A DNA stretch of 64,000 bases, taken from positions 1,798,001-1,862,000 of the forward strand of contig NC_041692.1 in the NCBI RefSeq assembly GCF_900005765.1. The letters are read 5' to 3'. The notes beneath the pieces are model-generated. The model made no database searches, was not told where the DNA came from, and worked only from the letters and a program-made list of their open reading frames with translations. Position 1 is the first letter of the stretch. The number at the start of each line of letters is the position of its first letter. Below are positions 24,082 through 36,138 of this stretch, one piece after another. The position numbers and the translations under genes were made by a program. Origin of the DNA: Plasmodium relictum (Eukaryota; Apicomplexa; Aconoidasida; Haemosporida; Plasmodiidae).

Positions 24082-25071
24082 GATTTATTATAGATACAAA
24101 AATTATATGCTTTAGGAAATCTATTAAAGTCAAAAGAAAAAAAAAATATCACTTAAAATGGATATTCTTCACAATACACATTAATATATTTTAAAGAGAA
24201 TTTTATAACATTTTTAAGTATGCAATGCTGAATTATTTTTTTGGTTTATGATTTTTTCTTTTTTGTAAAAATAAAATTTGTAAAAGAATAAAATTTTTTA
24301 TTTTTAAATATAAGTAAAAAATTTTTAGAAGAAAAAAAAAAAAAAAGTTATAAATTATTAAAAGAATTTCTTTTTCTTTTAAAGGGACAAATTTTTTTAA
24401 ATATTAATTGCACTGATATATTATTTTATGAATGTAAAAAAATGAAAATCGTTGAAAATATTAAATTCTATAATAAATATAATATCGTAACGAAAAAACA
24501 TAAAAATAATGACAAATATTTCAATATATGTTTTTTATTTTATATATATATATATTTTTTTTTTTTGAGATTGTATTTAAGTTATAGTTATTTAAATAAA
24601 ATTTTAAAATTAGAAAAAAAATATTTTTTTGAAGATATGACAAATTGAAAAGCATCTTCAATAGAAATGAGAAAAATGGTTTAATGTAATAGTTTCATTT
24701 TTGTCATAAAAGTTATTTTGTTAGAATATATGTATATTTTGAGTTTCCTCATAAAGATAAATTTTTTTTTTATATAAAAATATTATATAAAGAATAATTG
24801 TAAGGTTAAATATTATTATTTATTCAAAAGAGTATAAGAAAATAGTTATTTTGTATACTTATATATTTTTATTTTCACATTTTTATTAAAAATAAAATAA
24901 ATCGAAATATTAAGATCGAATTGTATACTATTTGGATATTTTATAATATCAAATAAATAGAACATTTATTATTTTTTTTTGAACTTAAATTCTCACTTTT
25001 AAATGTTGAATAAAATTTTTTTGAGTATCTCCTATTTTTTTTTTTTATGAATATCCATTAAGGTCAAAAAA

Positions 25072-25102
<31 letters not shown>

Positions 25103-28100
25103 ATGAAATCAAAGAATTTTTACATTAAAATTATAATAGGTATTTTACTAATGAATTATAGATAATCTTTTAATTAAAAGAATAATGAAGAAATAAATAT
25201 TGGTATATTTAGAATATACATTAAAAAATAAAAAAAAATTTAGAAAACAAATTTTTTATATTTAATTTATTTTACAAAAATACTACTATGTTTTTAAATT
25301 GTACAAAATTAATGAATATATAAAATAAAAAAGAAATATTAAGATTTTCATTAAATTTTATAAGGAGAAGGTTAAAAAAGTTATCTGTATTATATTTTCT
25401 AACAATCAAAATAAGATTTAATTTTTTTTTTTTAAAAGAATACTTATTATTCACATTATAGTAGTATATTGAAAAAATAAGTAATTTCTTTCAGCTTTTA
25501 CAAAATGATATCAAATAAAATTAGATTCTATGAATGCATATATATTTATAATATATGCACGTCAACTAAAATTTGTTTTTCTTTTTATAAGATAAAGAAA
25601 TTCTTCTTATAATAAGTAAAAAGTTTATAACGTTAAGGAAATTAAAATTCTCTTTTAATTCTTTGTGAAATGTTGTGGATTTCATCTTAGCATTTTATAC
25701 ATTATATTTTTTTATATTTTCTTTACTTTATTTTAATGGTACTGATAAAGATGTTTATATTTAATTAAGTTTTTCTCTAATTAAATAAAAAAATAAGAAT
25801 ACATATATTCAATGTTTTTTTGAATTCTTTATTTTTTTTTCTATTATTTTTGGTTCAACTAATCATATAAATATGTATATACTTCATTTCAATTTATGCA
25901 AGCATGATAACAAAATTTATTATTTACTTTGAGTATTATAAATTTCTTAAAAAAATAGTGCGTATTTTTTGAAGTAAAAATAATACATTAATATATGTGT
26001 GAATATTTTTATTAATGATTACAATGTTTATAAATGAATTAATTTATCTAAATCTAAATAAATATACTTATGTTCATATTCTTTTCCTTTTTTTTTAAAT
26101 ATAAGCAAATATATATTAAATTTTTCAATGTACTATGAAATACATTAACTATTACAAAGTCTTTTTTTTTTTTATTAAATAAAGCCTAATGAACTATATA
26201 ATATATAAAGAATTATCATATTATTCATTAAAAAAAGTATATAATTTATTACTATTAAATATATGTGAAAGGGTGTTCCTAAATCTTCAAATGAAAAATC
26301 TTATACTTCACATAAAATAACATTTTATTTATTACTTTTTTTTTAATATTTTACTTAAATTTTAAATTACGTAAAATTTTTTTTATTGATATTATAGTAT
26401 TTAATTTCCTTTTTAATAATTATATTAATGTTAGATAAATTTTAACTGAAATATTTATGGAGTAAAATTGATACTTACGTTTTCTTCTTTTCTAATTAAT
26501 TTCTACCTGTTATGTCAGAAATAGAAGATATGTAACTCATGCATTATTCTGTATTACATTCTATAAGGTAGTATAAGAAAGTGAATACATGGTTTCTTAA
26601 TTGAAATACATGGAATATTTATTTTCTATAATAAGTATTTTGTATTTATTTCACTTTAGTTTTGCTATATTTTATTCATAAATTCTTCAAATTATCAATA
26701 TGTAATAGAAAATAAATTTTAAGGAGTTATTTTTTTATAAGTGCAAATTAAAAAAAAAAGGAAAAAACTTACTATAGATGGATAATGAATAAAAAAAAAA
26801 AAAATATGTCGATTTAGTTTGAATAATATCCTTTTTTCTATTTAGGTGAAAATAATTTTTTTTTTTTTGATAAAGAGTATATATATACAACTTTAAGGCT
26901 GTAATGGTGAAAACATATACATAAAAAGTATGTGGTTTCATTTTTATGAAAATGTATGCATTTCATATTATTTTACTCTATGTATCGTATTTTTATATGC
27001 AAGTAATTTTATTTTAAATCATAGTTTGGTTTCTCTAAATTTAAAGAAAAAAATAATATATTCAAATAAGTAATTAGTTTATTCGCTAAAAATACTTTTT
27101 AAAGAATTATCTAACAGAAAATATGGAAAAAAATTGAGCTATATATATTTGATTATATATGTATTTATACTTAAAACAAATATATTTTCTTATTGAATGC
27201 ATTTAATCTTCATTCGAGCAAAGTAACAGCTGCAAAATTTAATGAAAATAATCTATATTAAAAAATAAAAAAAGTAAATGAACAAATTACAAAAGTTTAT
27301 GTAAAACTGATTCATAATAATTTTTATGTATGTACAGAATAATTTATTATTCTAATTTAAAAAAAAAAAAATTAAAAGAAGGAAATTTTCTTCTTAATAC
27401 AAGGTATTATGTTTTTTATCTGTATGAAAATACTACATGTTACATTATACTCGTTTTGTTTATTTTATATAATTAATATATAGATTGTTATAAAAAACTA
27501 CATTTAGCATGTATCATTTTAATATTTTTATAAAATATATATTATAATTATTTAAAAAAATATTAGTAGATGAAACTGTACATTTTGTATCAATTGCTTA
27601 AACTTATTAAGTGATTTAAAAATAAAAACCCAAACAAAAATATGTATGTTATTTTTATTTAGTATTATATGTATTTCTAAGTTTACATTTATATCATCGT
27701 GTTTTTCAATTTATTTTTTCCATAGCTAAAGCCTTATATTTTGTTACAAAAAGAAAATTGCATTTTTTTTTTTTTGTCTTTTTACTTTTTTATATTTGTA
27801 AAGCTTCAACTTAATGCATAAGATTTAAGAGAAATTATTAATTTATATATATATATATATTTATATCCAGAATTTATTTTTTATATTAGTTTACATGGCT
27901 ACTTATTTTATAATGCGTATATAATAGTGGATAAATTTGAACATGATATAAAATTATTAAGTTGCATAAGTGTTGTTTATTTTTGAACACGATACATATT
28001 ATTTTAAAATATTTGCAAATTTTTTTTTATCATTGTGATTATTTTTACTACATTGTTGTTTTTACAATTATGTTAAATTTATTTTTAATTAATTATTTTT

Positions 28101-29326
28101 TTTTTTTTTAAATTTATCGAATTACATTTGAATTATTAATAAACTGTTTTCTCATTAGTGTAATATACATATATGGCTTGTAAGTTTAAAATAAACTTAT
28201 ATATTTATATATATGCGAACATTTTATTTTATATAAATATACTTGTTTTGTTTTATGGTTTTTGTAGTACTTAATTCAAAATAAAACTTTATGAGATTGC
28301 TAAAAAAAAAAAGATTATTTTTAAAAGATAAAATTAAAAATTCATCAATAACTTAAAAAAAAATTAGTTTATAATTTCATTTTATTTTTATTGTTCTATT
28401 TTTTTAATTTTGTTTTGTTTGTGTTGTTTTATTATTCATTTTGTTCTATTTTTATTATTATTTTTGTAAATAATAATGAAAACACAAAATAGGAATATAA
28501 AAAGAGTTTTTTTTTTGTATTTATATTGAATTTTTAGAAAAGTTTTATTATAGAAAGATGTAAAAAAATTATTTTTAAACACTTTTGTTCCATTATTGGA
28601 AATTATATTAATATATATATCTTTAAAATAAATTTTTACTTATATTGTTTGAAACATGCAAGAAAAAAATTATCTTATACTTTATATCTTTATGCTTAAA
28701 AAACTCTGTAAATTTGCTATTTGATACATGCGATTATGATAATTGAGTAAAAAAAAAAAAAAAAATTTATAAATAATAAAAAAAAATTATTTGTTTTTAT
28801 TTATATATACATTTACATATAAATTTACATTTTTTTTTTTTTCTTTAAATGATATTCTTTGTAGACAATTATGTGAACAGAATGAATAATACATGATTTT
28901 TAAAAATAAATTTGTCAAGATTTTTATTTTTTTTTTTTATAGTATTATTCTCATTATAAATTTTTTTAATTTTACTAAATTTTCTAAAATATGTAGAACA
29001 AATATTAATTTTAATTAGTATTCCAAGAACAAATTGTAAAATTTAGTAATCTTTTATGTAATTTTTTTTTTCTTTTTTTTTATAACTTTTCCGAGAAAGA
29101 AAAATATGCATGAAAAGGTTAGAGAAAATATTTAAAAAAAAAAGAAATAAAAAATTGGAACATGTTCGTGCATTATGTTTGTTTACATATTAAAATAGTT
29201 TCATTTCTTAATCTTTTTTTTTTTGATAAATAATTTGTTATAATAAAAAATTAAAATAAGAAATATGAAAATGGTGTTCATAGATAATTTTTATTATTAT
29301 TTATTATAATTATTAGTATACATATT

Positions 29327-29330
<4 letters not shown>

Positions 29331-29362
<32 letters not shown>
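29331..29362. repeat. TA dinucleotide microsatellite
   Basis: About 16 uninterrupted TA copies, followed by more degenerate TA/TG units to about 29395. Simple repeat in the gene desert. Confidence 0.85.
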
Positions 29363-29366
<4 letters not shown>

Positions 29367-29836
29367 CATATGTATATATATAGATATATATATATAAATT
29401 TTATATTTAAAAAAAAATTACATTTTATATACTACTTTACTATCTATTGTAGTACTGCATTATTTGAGCAGAAATTAGGCTTTAAGATTATTATTTTCAC
29501 GATTTTCTTTTTTTTTTTTTTTTTTTTTTATATTAGATGCTTTGAACTATATAATATATATATATATATCTAAAAGATAAAAATATTTGAGATTACTACT
29601 TTTTATATATAAAAAATATAATTTTTTAATTTTCTTAACATATTGCATTTTTATTATATATATTAAATGTGGTATAAGATTTTAAGATAATTTTGTTAAT
29701 TTAAGAGTATTTTTTTTTTTAAACTATGTAAAAGATATAAATTTTTACAATTTCATATATTTTATATTTTTTTTTTAAGAAAGTATGAAAAAAAAATATC
29801 TGAGTTTGATTATTTGATAAAATACGTAAGTTTTAA

Positions 29837-29842
<6 letters not shown>

Positions 29843-29874
<32 letters not shown>
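29843..29874. repeat. TA dinucleotide microsatellite
   Basis: About 16 uninterrupted AT copies in the gene desert. Likely polymorphic in length. Confidence 0.85.
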
Positions 29875-29877
<3 letters not shown>

Positions 29878-31257
29878 TTTAAAAAAATAATTTTATCATT
29901 AAATAATAAACATTATACATATACATGTATATATAATTTTCTATTTTTATAAGGATACATTTAAAATATTATATATTATCATTTCATATAAATTTTTATT
30001 TTAATATTTGAGCATGATTTTATTCTCATAATTTTATTTTATTTTTTTACAAATTCTAAAAAAAAATTTTGAGATAAAAATATGAAATAAATATATAAAT
30101 AAAATGAAGTTGTTTTTTATATATTTATAAATAAAATAAATAAATAAATACATATATATATATATATGTTCATGTATGATTTAATTTGATTTATTTAATA
30201 TTGGCTAATAAATATATTTTATCTTTTTTTTTTTTTAATGATTTGATATTTATCTAATATTTAATTGAGTGATTCATATAAGGAATGTATAATTTCTTCA
30301 TGCTAATTATAAGTTTTAAATAAGTATTATTATTTAATCCCATTTTATAATTTGTTTGAATGTATAGTTTTCTTTTTTTAAAGTTTAAATAATAAACATT
30401 ATTGTACAAAAGTATACAAGAGAACAAAAAATAAAAAATAATTTTTATATTTTAAAAGAAAAAAAAACTTTTTAAAAAAAAAAAAATTATTCTATTTATT
30501 TGTGTTCAAGAAATATTTATGAAAAAATGAGAAGTTAATTTATTTGTAAATTTACTTTGTATGAAAAGTTTGATTCTTATTTTCATTATTTTTTTTCTCT
30601 ATATTATTATTATTATTAAAAGATACATATTATTATTTAAAAAAAATTATGATGTATATGTATAGTATAATATTATTTTTGTTATATCTGTATTACTACA
30701 ACTAGAAAAAAAAAAGATTTTACAGTAAAATAAAAAGTTAAAATGATTGTGTCAATTTTTCTTTTTATGTTATAGTTGTGATTATATAATATTATAAAAA
30801 GAAAATAAAGTAATAAAAACTTGTTATTAAATTTTATTGATATAAAAGTAATTTTTTAAAATTTCTATTACATTATTAATTAGTTTTTAGTTTTTTTTTT
30901 TTTTTCTTTTTCCTTTTTTTTTTTTATACATATAAATATTTTTATAAGCAAATATTATTCATATATCTTTTTTTTTTTTAATATATAAATAATATAAAAA
31001 AGAACATTTTATCTTTGAGTATATTTTTTAAAAGAGATATATGAATTTAATTTAGAATTTAATAGTTATATATGTATCATCATTTTATTGTATTAAATTT
31101 CTTTTTTTTTTTTTCATGGGAATATTTTTTAAAATAGAGTATTGTGATTTCATTTTATCTTGATTTTTTTTCTTTTCTTTTTTTTTTTTTTTAATTTGTT
31201 CATATTTTTATGTATTTATTTGTATACATATAATAAACTTTTGTTTAAATTGTTAAG

Positions 31258-34200
31258 ATGGAAGAAATTAAGCAAGAAGAAGATTCACGAACCGAAGAGG
31301 ATTGCATAAAGAAAGGGAACATAGATATAAAAAATGAAAAAAGAGAATGTAATAATGATGAGAATATAATAAAAGAAGGATATATATACAATTTACTAGA
31401 TCGGTTAAATAATTTAAAAAAATTGAAAGTTAATGTAACTGAGGATGATATAAATTTAAACAATGAAATAAGGGAAGATAAAGGTATACATAATAAAATA
31501 GAAAAAAGTGAAAATGTAAGCATTGGAATGATGGAGAATGCAGATTTAAATAATGAGATAAGAAAAAATAAAAATATAAACATTGAAACTGAGAAAAATG
31601 AAAATTTAAATGAGATAAGAAAAAATGAAAATATAATTAGTAATGAAGTACAAAATAATGAAAATTTATATGAGATAAGAGAAAATGTAAATTTATCAAA
31701 TGAAATAGAAGGAAATGAGAATATATGTAATGAGGTAAGAAAAAATAGAAATTTACATGAACTAGAAAAAATTGAAAGATTATTTAAGGAAATAAGAAAA
31801 CATGAGAATTTATATAATGAAGAAGTAAATGAAATTTTATTATATAATGATCTATTTAATTATCTTGTTGAAAAAATAGAATATATTGACATTGAAAATA
31901 AGGAAATTAAAAAATATTTAAAAGAAGAAATAGTAAAATTAAAAGAAAACAGTAATTTGTTATTTGATTTTTTAAAAAAAAGTAAAAATGAAAAAAATAA
32001 TATTTTATTAAATATGAATGACTCTATGTTAAATGAATTAAAAAATTCTTTTTATGAGATATTTGGGAAAAAACTAAAAGGAGAATGTAATATTGAATAT
32101 GAGGAAAATATAATGGGAAACAAAAACGTAAGTAGGATATTTTCAATTTTGTGTAAAAAGCAAGTAATAAATGTGTTAGAAGAGGTGTTAGAAAATGTAT
32201 ATGCAGATGAAAATCTTGATGAAAGTAAAATAAAAAGATTGAGTAATTTGAATAATTTTATGTATTTACTTAACACAGCAAATAGCAAAAATAATATAAC
32301 GGAGAGTGAAGGAACAAAAAACTCTGCGAGTGTAAAAAGAGAAACAGAAGAAATAAGCAATGATCATCATGAAATATCAAATAAAACTAATTTTAGTTCA
32401 TTAAGTAATTCAAGTAATAAAACAAATAAAATTAATAAATTAAATTTGAATAAAAAGACATCTAATTATTTTCGTAAAGATAATAATGAAACTCAAATTA
32501 GTTTATCAACATGTTTAACAGAAACTTCATTCATAGAAAAAAAAATAAAAGAAAAAAATTCTAAGAAAAAAATTCTTTATGAAAATAATAACATTTTACC
32601 AAATGATAAAAATTCAAAAAAAATGTTTTATGAAAATAACAATTCTTTGACAAATGAATATTTTAGTGACATGATGGTATATATTTCATGGGTTCCTAAA
32701 AGTGCAAGATGCCAATATCCATTAGAATTACCAAAAAATTCAGCTGAAAGAAATAAATTAGCTGAATATATTGAAGCAAAAGAACAAATGCTTTATATTT
32801 TAAAATTAATGGGATATGAAGAAATTGATAATATTTATTTTCATCCACCAAAGGGATCACATATAAAAATAAAATTTAAAACATTAGCTTGCATGAATAA
32901 GTTTCTGAAAGCATACAAGAATACACCTGATAAATGGAAAGAAGATATGTTTAATTTTTTTAATATTCCTTTAAGAAGTAGTATATCTGTTAGAGATTTA
33001 AGGATAGAAAGGGCTGTGCCTAGATCATCAGCAGCAGAATTTAAAAAAATAAAAAAAATTAACAAAAATTATCATGATTTATTTTTATTCAAGGAAAATT
33101 ATAACTTATGTGATGAAAATATAGAAAACATGGAAAAAATAAATTTTCATTACAACAATTTTAATAAAAATATTATTGGGCAAAACAAAAATGATAGTAA
33201 TAATAACAAAAAAATTAATGAAAGCAAAAAAAATTTACAAAAAACGAAAAGTAACAATACAAGCGATAATAACAGTGCTAATATTGGAAGTAATATGAAT
33301 AAAAATATGGATGATTTAGATAATAATATGGTTATAAATAATGATAATATAAATAGTTCTTCACTAGGTATAAATAGTTCTCTTAATTTTCCAGGTAATA
33401 GTAATGCATCAGTTATCTCATCTAATAATATATTAAACAAAAATAATAATAATTTAAACAATAATTATAATAATAGCAAGAATAACCTCAATAATATGAA
33501 ATCAAATAAGGTATTTTTAACTAATAAAGCTAATAATAATATTAATAATAACAATAATATTAACAGTGATAATATAAATAGTATTAATAGTAATAACATA
33601 CATAATATTAGTATAAATAATGGTAGTGTGAATAATAAAAATGTAAATGGAAAATTAAATTATAATGCAACTAATAACATAAATAACAATATAAATCATA
33701 ATAATACTATGTTTGCTTCTAGAAATTCTTCAAGAAATATTTACAATATTAAAAATAGGAATTTGCATAGAAATGGGTCAAGTATATCCAATTCTAATTT
33801 TTTAAACTCTGTTAATAAAGACATGATGAATAGCTTCTCGTTTAAAAAACAGACTCATTATGCATCATTTTCAAATAATTCTAATAACCATATGAATTCG
33901 TTAAATCAACATGTCTTTGTATTGAATAATAACTCAAACAATGGAACTCAAGATAATATATCAAATTCAAATCAATTCAATAATAATTCAGATTCAAATA
34001 ATAAAAAAGAAAAAAGTGTACTAAGAAATTTTAAAGATTGTTATACAAACAATTACTCAGAAAATAAAGACAGTGCACATGTGAATTACAATCAAGGAAA
34101 TAATATTATGAAGCAAAATAATTATAATAATTTTAACGGAGAATTGGTAAATGATAAATATATTCAGAATGAAGAAATAAAAGAAGATTTAAAAAATTTA

Positions 34201-34977
34201 ATTAATATTGATTTTATTAATGATATAGATATGGATTGTGAAGAAAAAAATCAAATTAATGAATCTACTTCAAGAAACGTAAATCATCTGCAACAACAAT
34301 CATATTCAAAAGGTTTTGGCACCATTAATAATTGTATAAATGAAAATTTATTAAATAACAAAACAAAGGAATATGAAAAGTATGACAAATTATCTTTTAA
34401 TAATATTAATGGGCAGAATTACATAATGAATCAAGAGCATTCTAATGATGAAATTCATTTTAATGAAAATGATTTTTCATATTCAAATACTAATGTAAAT
34501 AATAATCAGGATATAACTGAAAATTTTAATTATTTTGCTGAAGAAAAATCAAATCTATATGATAAAAAGAATATGTTTAATTATTATAACAATACAATGC
34601 CTCAAGTAAATAATAATATACATATGAATATAAATCATAATGGTACACTAAATTTAAAATCATTAAATAATAGTTCATTAAACATTAATTCATCTATTAA
34701 TGACGATTTTAATTCAGTTGATCATAATGATAATAATTCTAATTTATATAGAAATACATTGAACACTAAAATGTATATAGATGAATTATCATTAAATAAT
34801 GCTTTTAATAAATATGAAGATGAATATTGTGAAATTAAAAAAAAAGAAGAAAAAATGAGAGATTTTGAAATTAAAATGAATGAAGAAGAAAATAAAAATT
34901 TTTTAAATTATTCTTTTCACTCATCACATGTTGAAAATGATCAGAATTATTCAGATAATTATGTGAATTTTTTTTAA
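31258..34977 (+). CDS. asparagine-rich protein with one conserved central domain
   Basis: A 1239-aa single-exon protein. Residues about 60-180 form a degenerate repeat of a NEIRKNENL-type unit of about 11-14 residues. Residues about 180-330 are helical and Glu/Lys-rich, likely coiled coil. Residues about 472-610 are the only stretch of normal complexity. They run from MMVYISWVPKSARCQYPLEL through IYFHPPKGSHIKIKFKTLA to IERAVPRSSAAEFKKIKK. The beta-strand/helix alternation is loosely RRM-like, but I do not recognise the family. Residues about 640-960 are dominated by Asn runs. From memory an asparagine-rich protein occupies this position in P. falciparum synteny. The function is unknown; the embedded domain suggests a nucleic-acid or protein-binding role, which is inference. 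Confidence 0.9.
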   Translation: MEEIKQEEDSRTEEDCIKKGNIDIKNEKRECNNDENIIKEGYIYNLLDRLNNLKKLKVNVTEDDINLNNEIREDKGIHNKIEKSENVSIGMMENADLNNEIRKNKNINIETEKNENLNEIRKNENIISNEVQNNENLYEIRENVNLSNEIEGNENICNEVRKNRNLHELEKIERLFKEIRKHENLYNEEVNEILLYNDLFNYLVEKIEYIDIENKEIKKYLKEEIVKLKENSNLLFDFLKKSKNEKNNILLNMNDSMLNELKNSFYEIFGKKLKGECNIEYEENIMGNKNVSRIFSILCKKQVINVLEEVLENVYADENLDESKIKRLSNLNNFMYLLNTANSKNNITESEGTKNSASVKRETEEISNDHHEISNKTNFSSLSNSSNKTNKINKLNLNKKTSNYFRKDNNETQISLSTCLTETSFIEKKIKEKNSKKKILYENNNILPNDKNSKKMFYENNNSLTNEYFSDMMVYISWVPKSARCQYPLELPKNSAERNKLAEYIEAKEQMLYILKLMGYEEIDNIYFHPPKGSHIKIKFKTLACMNKFLKAYKNTPDKWKEDMFNFFNIPLRSSISVRDLRIERAVPRSSAAEFKKIKKINKNYHDLFLFKENYNLCDENIENMEKINFHYNNFNKNIIGQNKNDSNNNKKINESKKNLQKTKSNNTSDNNSANIGSNMNKNMDDLDNNMVINNDNINSSSLGINSSLNFPGNSNASVISSNNILNKNNNNLNNNYNNSKNNLNNMKSNKVFLTNKANNNINNNNNINSDNINSINSNNIHNISINNGSVNNKNVNGKLNYNATNNINNNINHNNTMFASRNSSRNIYNIKNRNLHRNGSSISNSNFLNSVNKDMMNSFSFKKQTHYASFSNNSNNHMNSLNQHVFVLNNNSNNGTQDNISNSNQFNNNSDSNNKKEKSVLRNFKDCYTNNYSENKDSAHVNYNQGNNIMKQNNYNNFNGELVNDKYIQNEEIKEDLKNLINIDFINDIDMDCEEKNQINESTSRNVNHLQQQSYSKGFGTINNCINENLLNNKTKEYEKYDKLSFNNINGQNYIMNQEHSNDEIHFNENDFSYSNTNVNNNQDITENFNYFAEEKSNLYDKKNMFNYYNNTMPQVNNNIHMNINHNGTLNLKSLNNSSLNINSSINDDFNSVDHNDNNSNLYRNTLNTKMYIDELSLNNAFNKYEDEYCEIKKKEEKMRDFEIKMNEEENKNFLNYSFHSSHVENDQNYSDNYVNFF

Positions 34978-36138
34978 TTTTTTATTCCACTTTATTTTTA
35001 AGTTTTCCTATACTTTGTGAAGTATTATTTAATTATTCTTTATTTTATTTTATTTTTAAATGTAGTGTTCTTTTTTATTAAATTTATAAAATATAATATT
35101 TTATTTTTTAATTTCTTGATTTGAAAGTAACCCATAAGATCTATAGCATTATATTTTTTTTTTTTTTTATTTTTTTTTAATTCAAAAATTGAAATAAAAT
35201 AAAGTAAAAATTAAAAAAAATATATTTGCTTTTTAATAGTATTTTAATATACTTCATATGTATTGACAGCTTTTTTTTTTTTTTTAGATATAAAGATATA
35301 ATATTATTCTTTTACCTTTTTTTTTTCTATTTTTTTTTTATTTTTTTTATATTTATTTCACACAAAGAATTTATTTGAAATTGTGAATTTTATTATTATA
35401 AATATTTTAGGGTAATTAAAATATTTATTAAAAAAAAAATAAATAAATAAATATTATAGATGTGAATAAATGTGTTATTTCTTATGTTTTATTATATTAC
35501 ATCGTGTTTTAAATTTAAAACTTATAAATTTTTTTTTTGAAGTTTTAAAAAGATTTTATTTTAAAAAGCTCGTTATATAAATTTTTTTTTTTTAAATTCA
35601 TTATATTTATTCATTTTATAAGTACATATTTTATATTATTTTGCAATTTTTTTTTTTAAATGATCTTAACATTTTCAAGTATTTATTAACTTATAAAAAG
35701 AGTGATATATGTATATTATATATATGCATATAATTATACTTCTAAATTATTAAAACTCAATGAAATTTGCAAAAAACAGATGAAAATTTTTGCTATTATT
35801 ATAAATGAGGATTCACTTGTATATTTTATTTTATTTTACTTTTTTATTTTTGCAATTAGATATTTTTCTTAATTCACGTAACCCCCAAAAAAAAAAATTA
35901 AGAGATTTTTATTTTTCAAAAAAGGATGTTTTTCTATTCTACTATTTTTATAAATTTAAAAAAATATAGATGTATTTAAAAGTAAAAAGTTATAATGAAA
36001 CATATATCTAACCTTTTTTTTAAAAAAGTGCAATTTTCATTAGAAGTTGCATCTATTTTTATTTTTATTTTTCTTGTATAGATTGTTTTTAGTTTTAAAA
36101 TTTAAAGATATATATAATAATATACTTTAAATATAAAA
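34978..36138. other. intergenic, Asn-rich gene 3' flank and WD40-like gene promoter
   Basis: About 1.2 kb between two plus-strand genes. It consists of T-rich runs with no frame or RNA gene that I can support. The second gene's promoter should lie in the right part. Confidence 0.6.

Larger units (their letters stand above)
24082..31257. other. 7.2 kb gene desert
   Basis: Read on both strands, I find no frame with coding-like composition and no recognisable RNA gene. It holds many poly-T/poly-A runs and at least three long TA microsatellites (about 25071-25103, 29331-29362, 29843-29874). Islands slightly richer in G+C lie at about 26460-26600 and 27195-27240. Its right part must include the promoter and 5' UTR of the Asn-rich gene at 31258. 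Frames at 24442-24648 and 29370-29573 are low-complexity products. Confidence 0.55.

Noticed and set aside
24442-24648. 68-codon plus-strand frame
   Set aside because: Composition is indistinguishable from random A/T translation (Tyr/Ile/Phe/Lys runs) and it has no splice partners or motifs.
26471-26480. ATACTTACG resembling the 5' end of U1 snRNA
   Set aside because: The following bases do not match U1, with no loop or Sm site; a chance short match.
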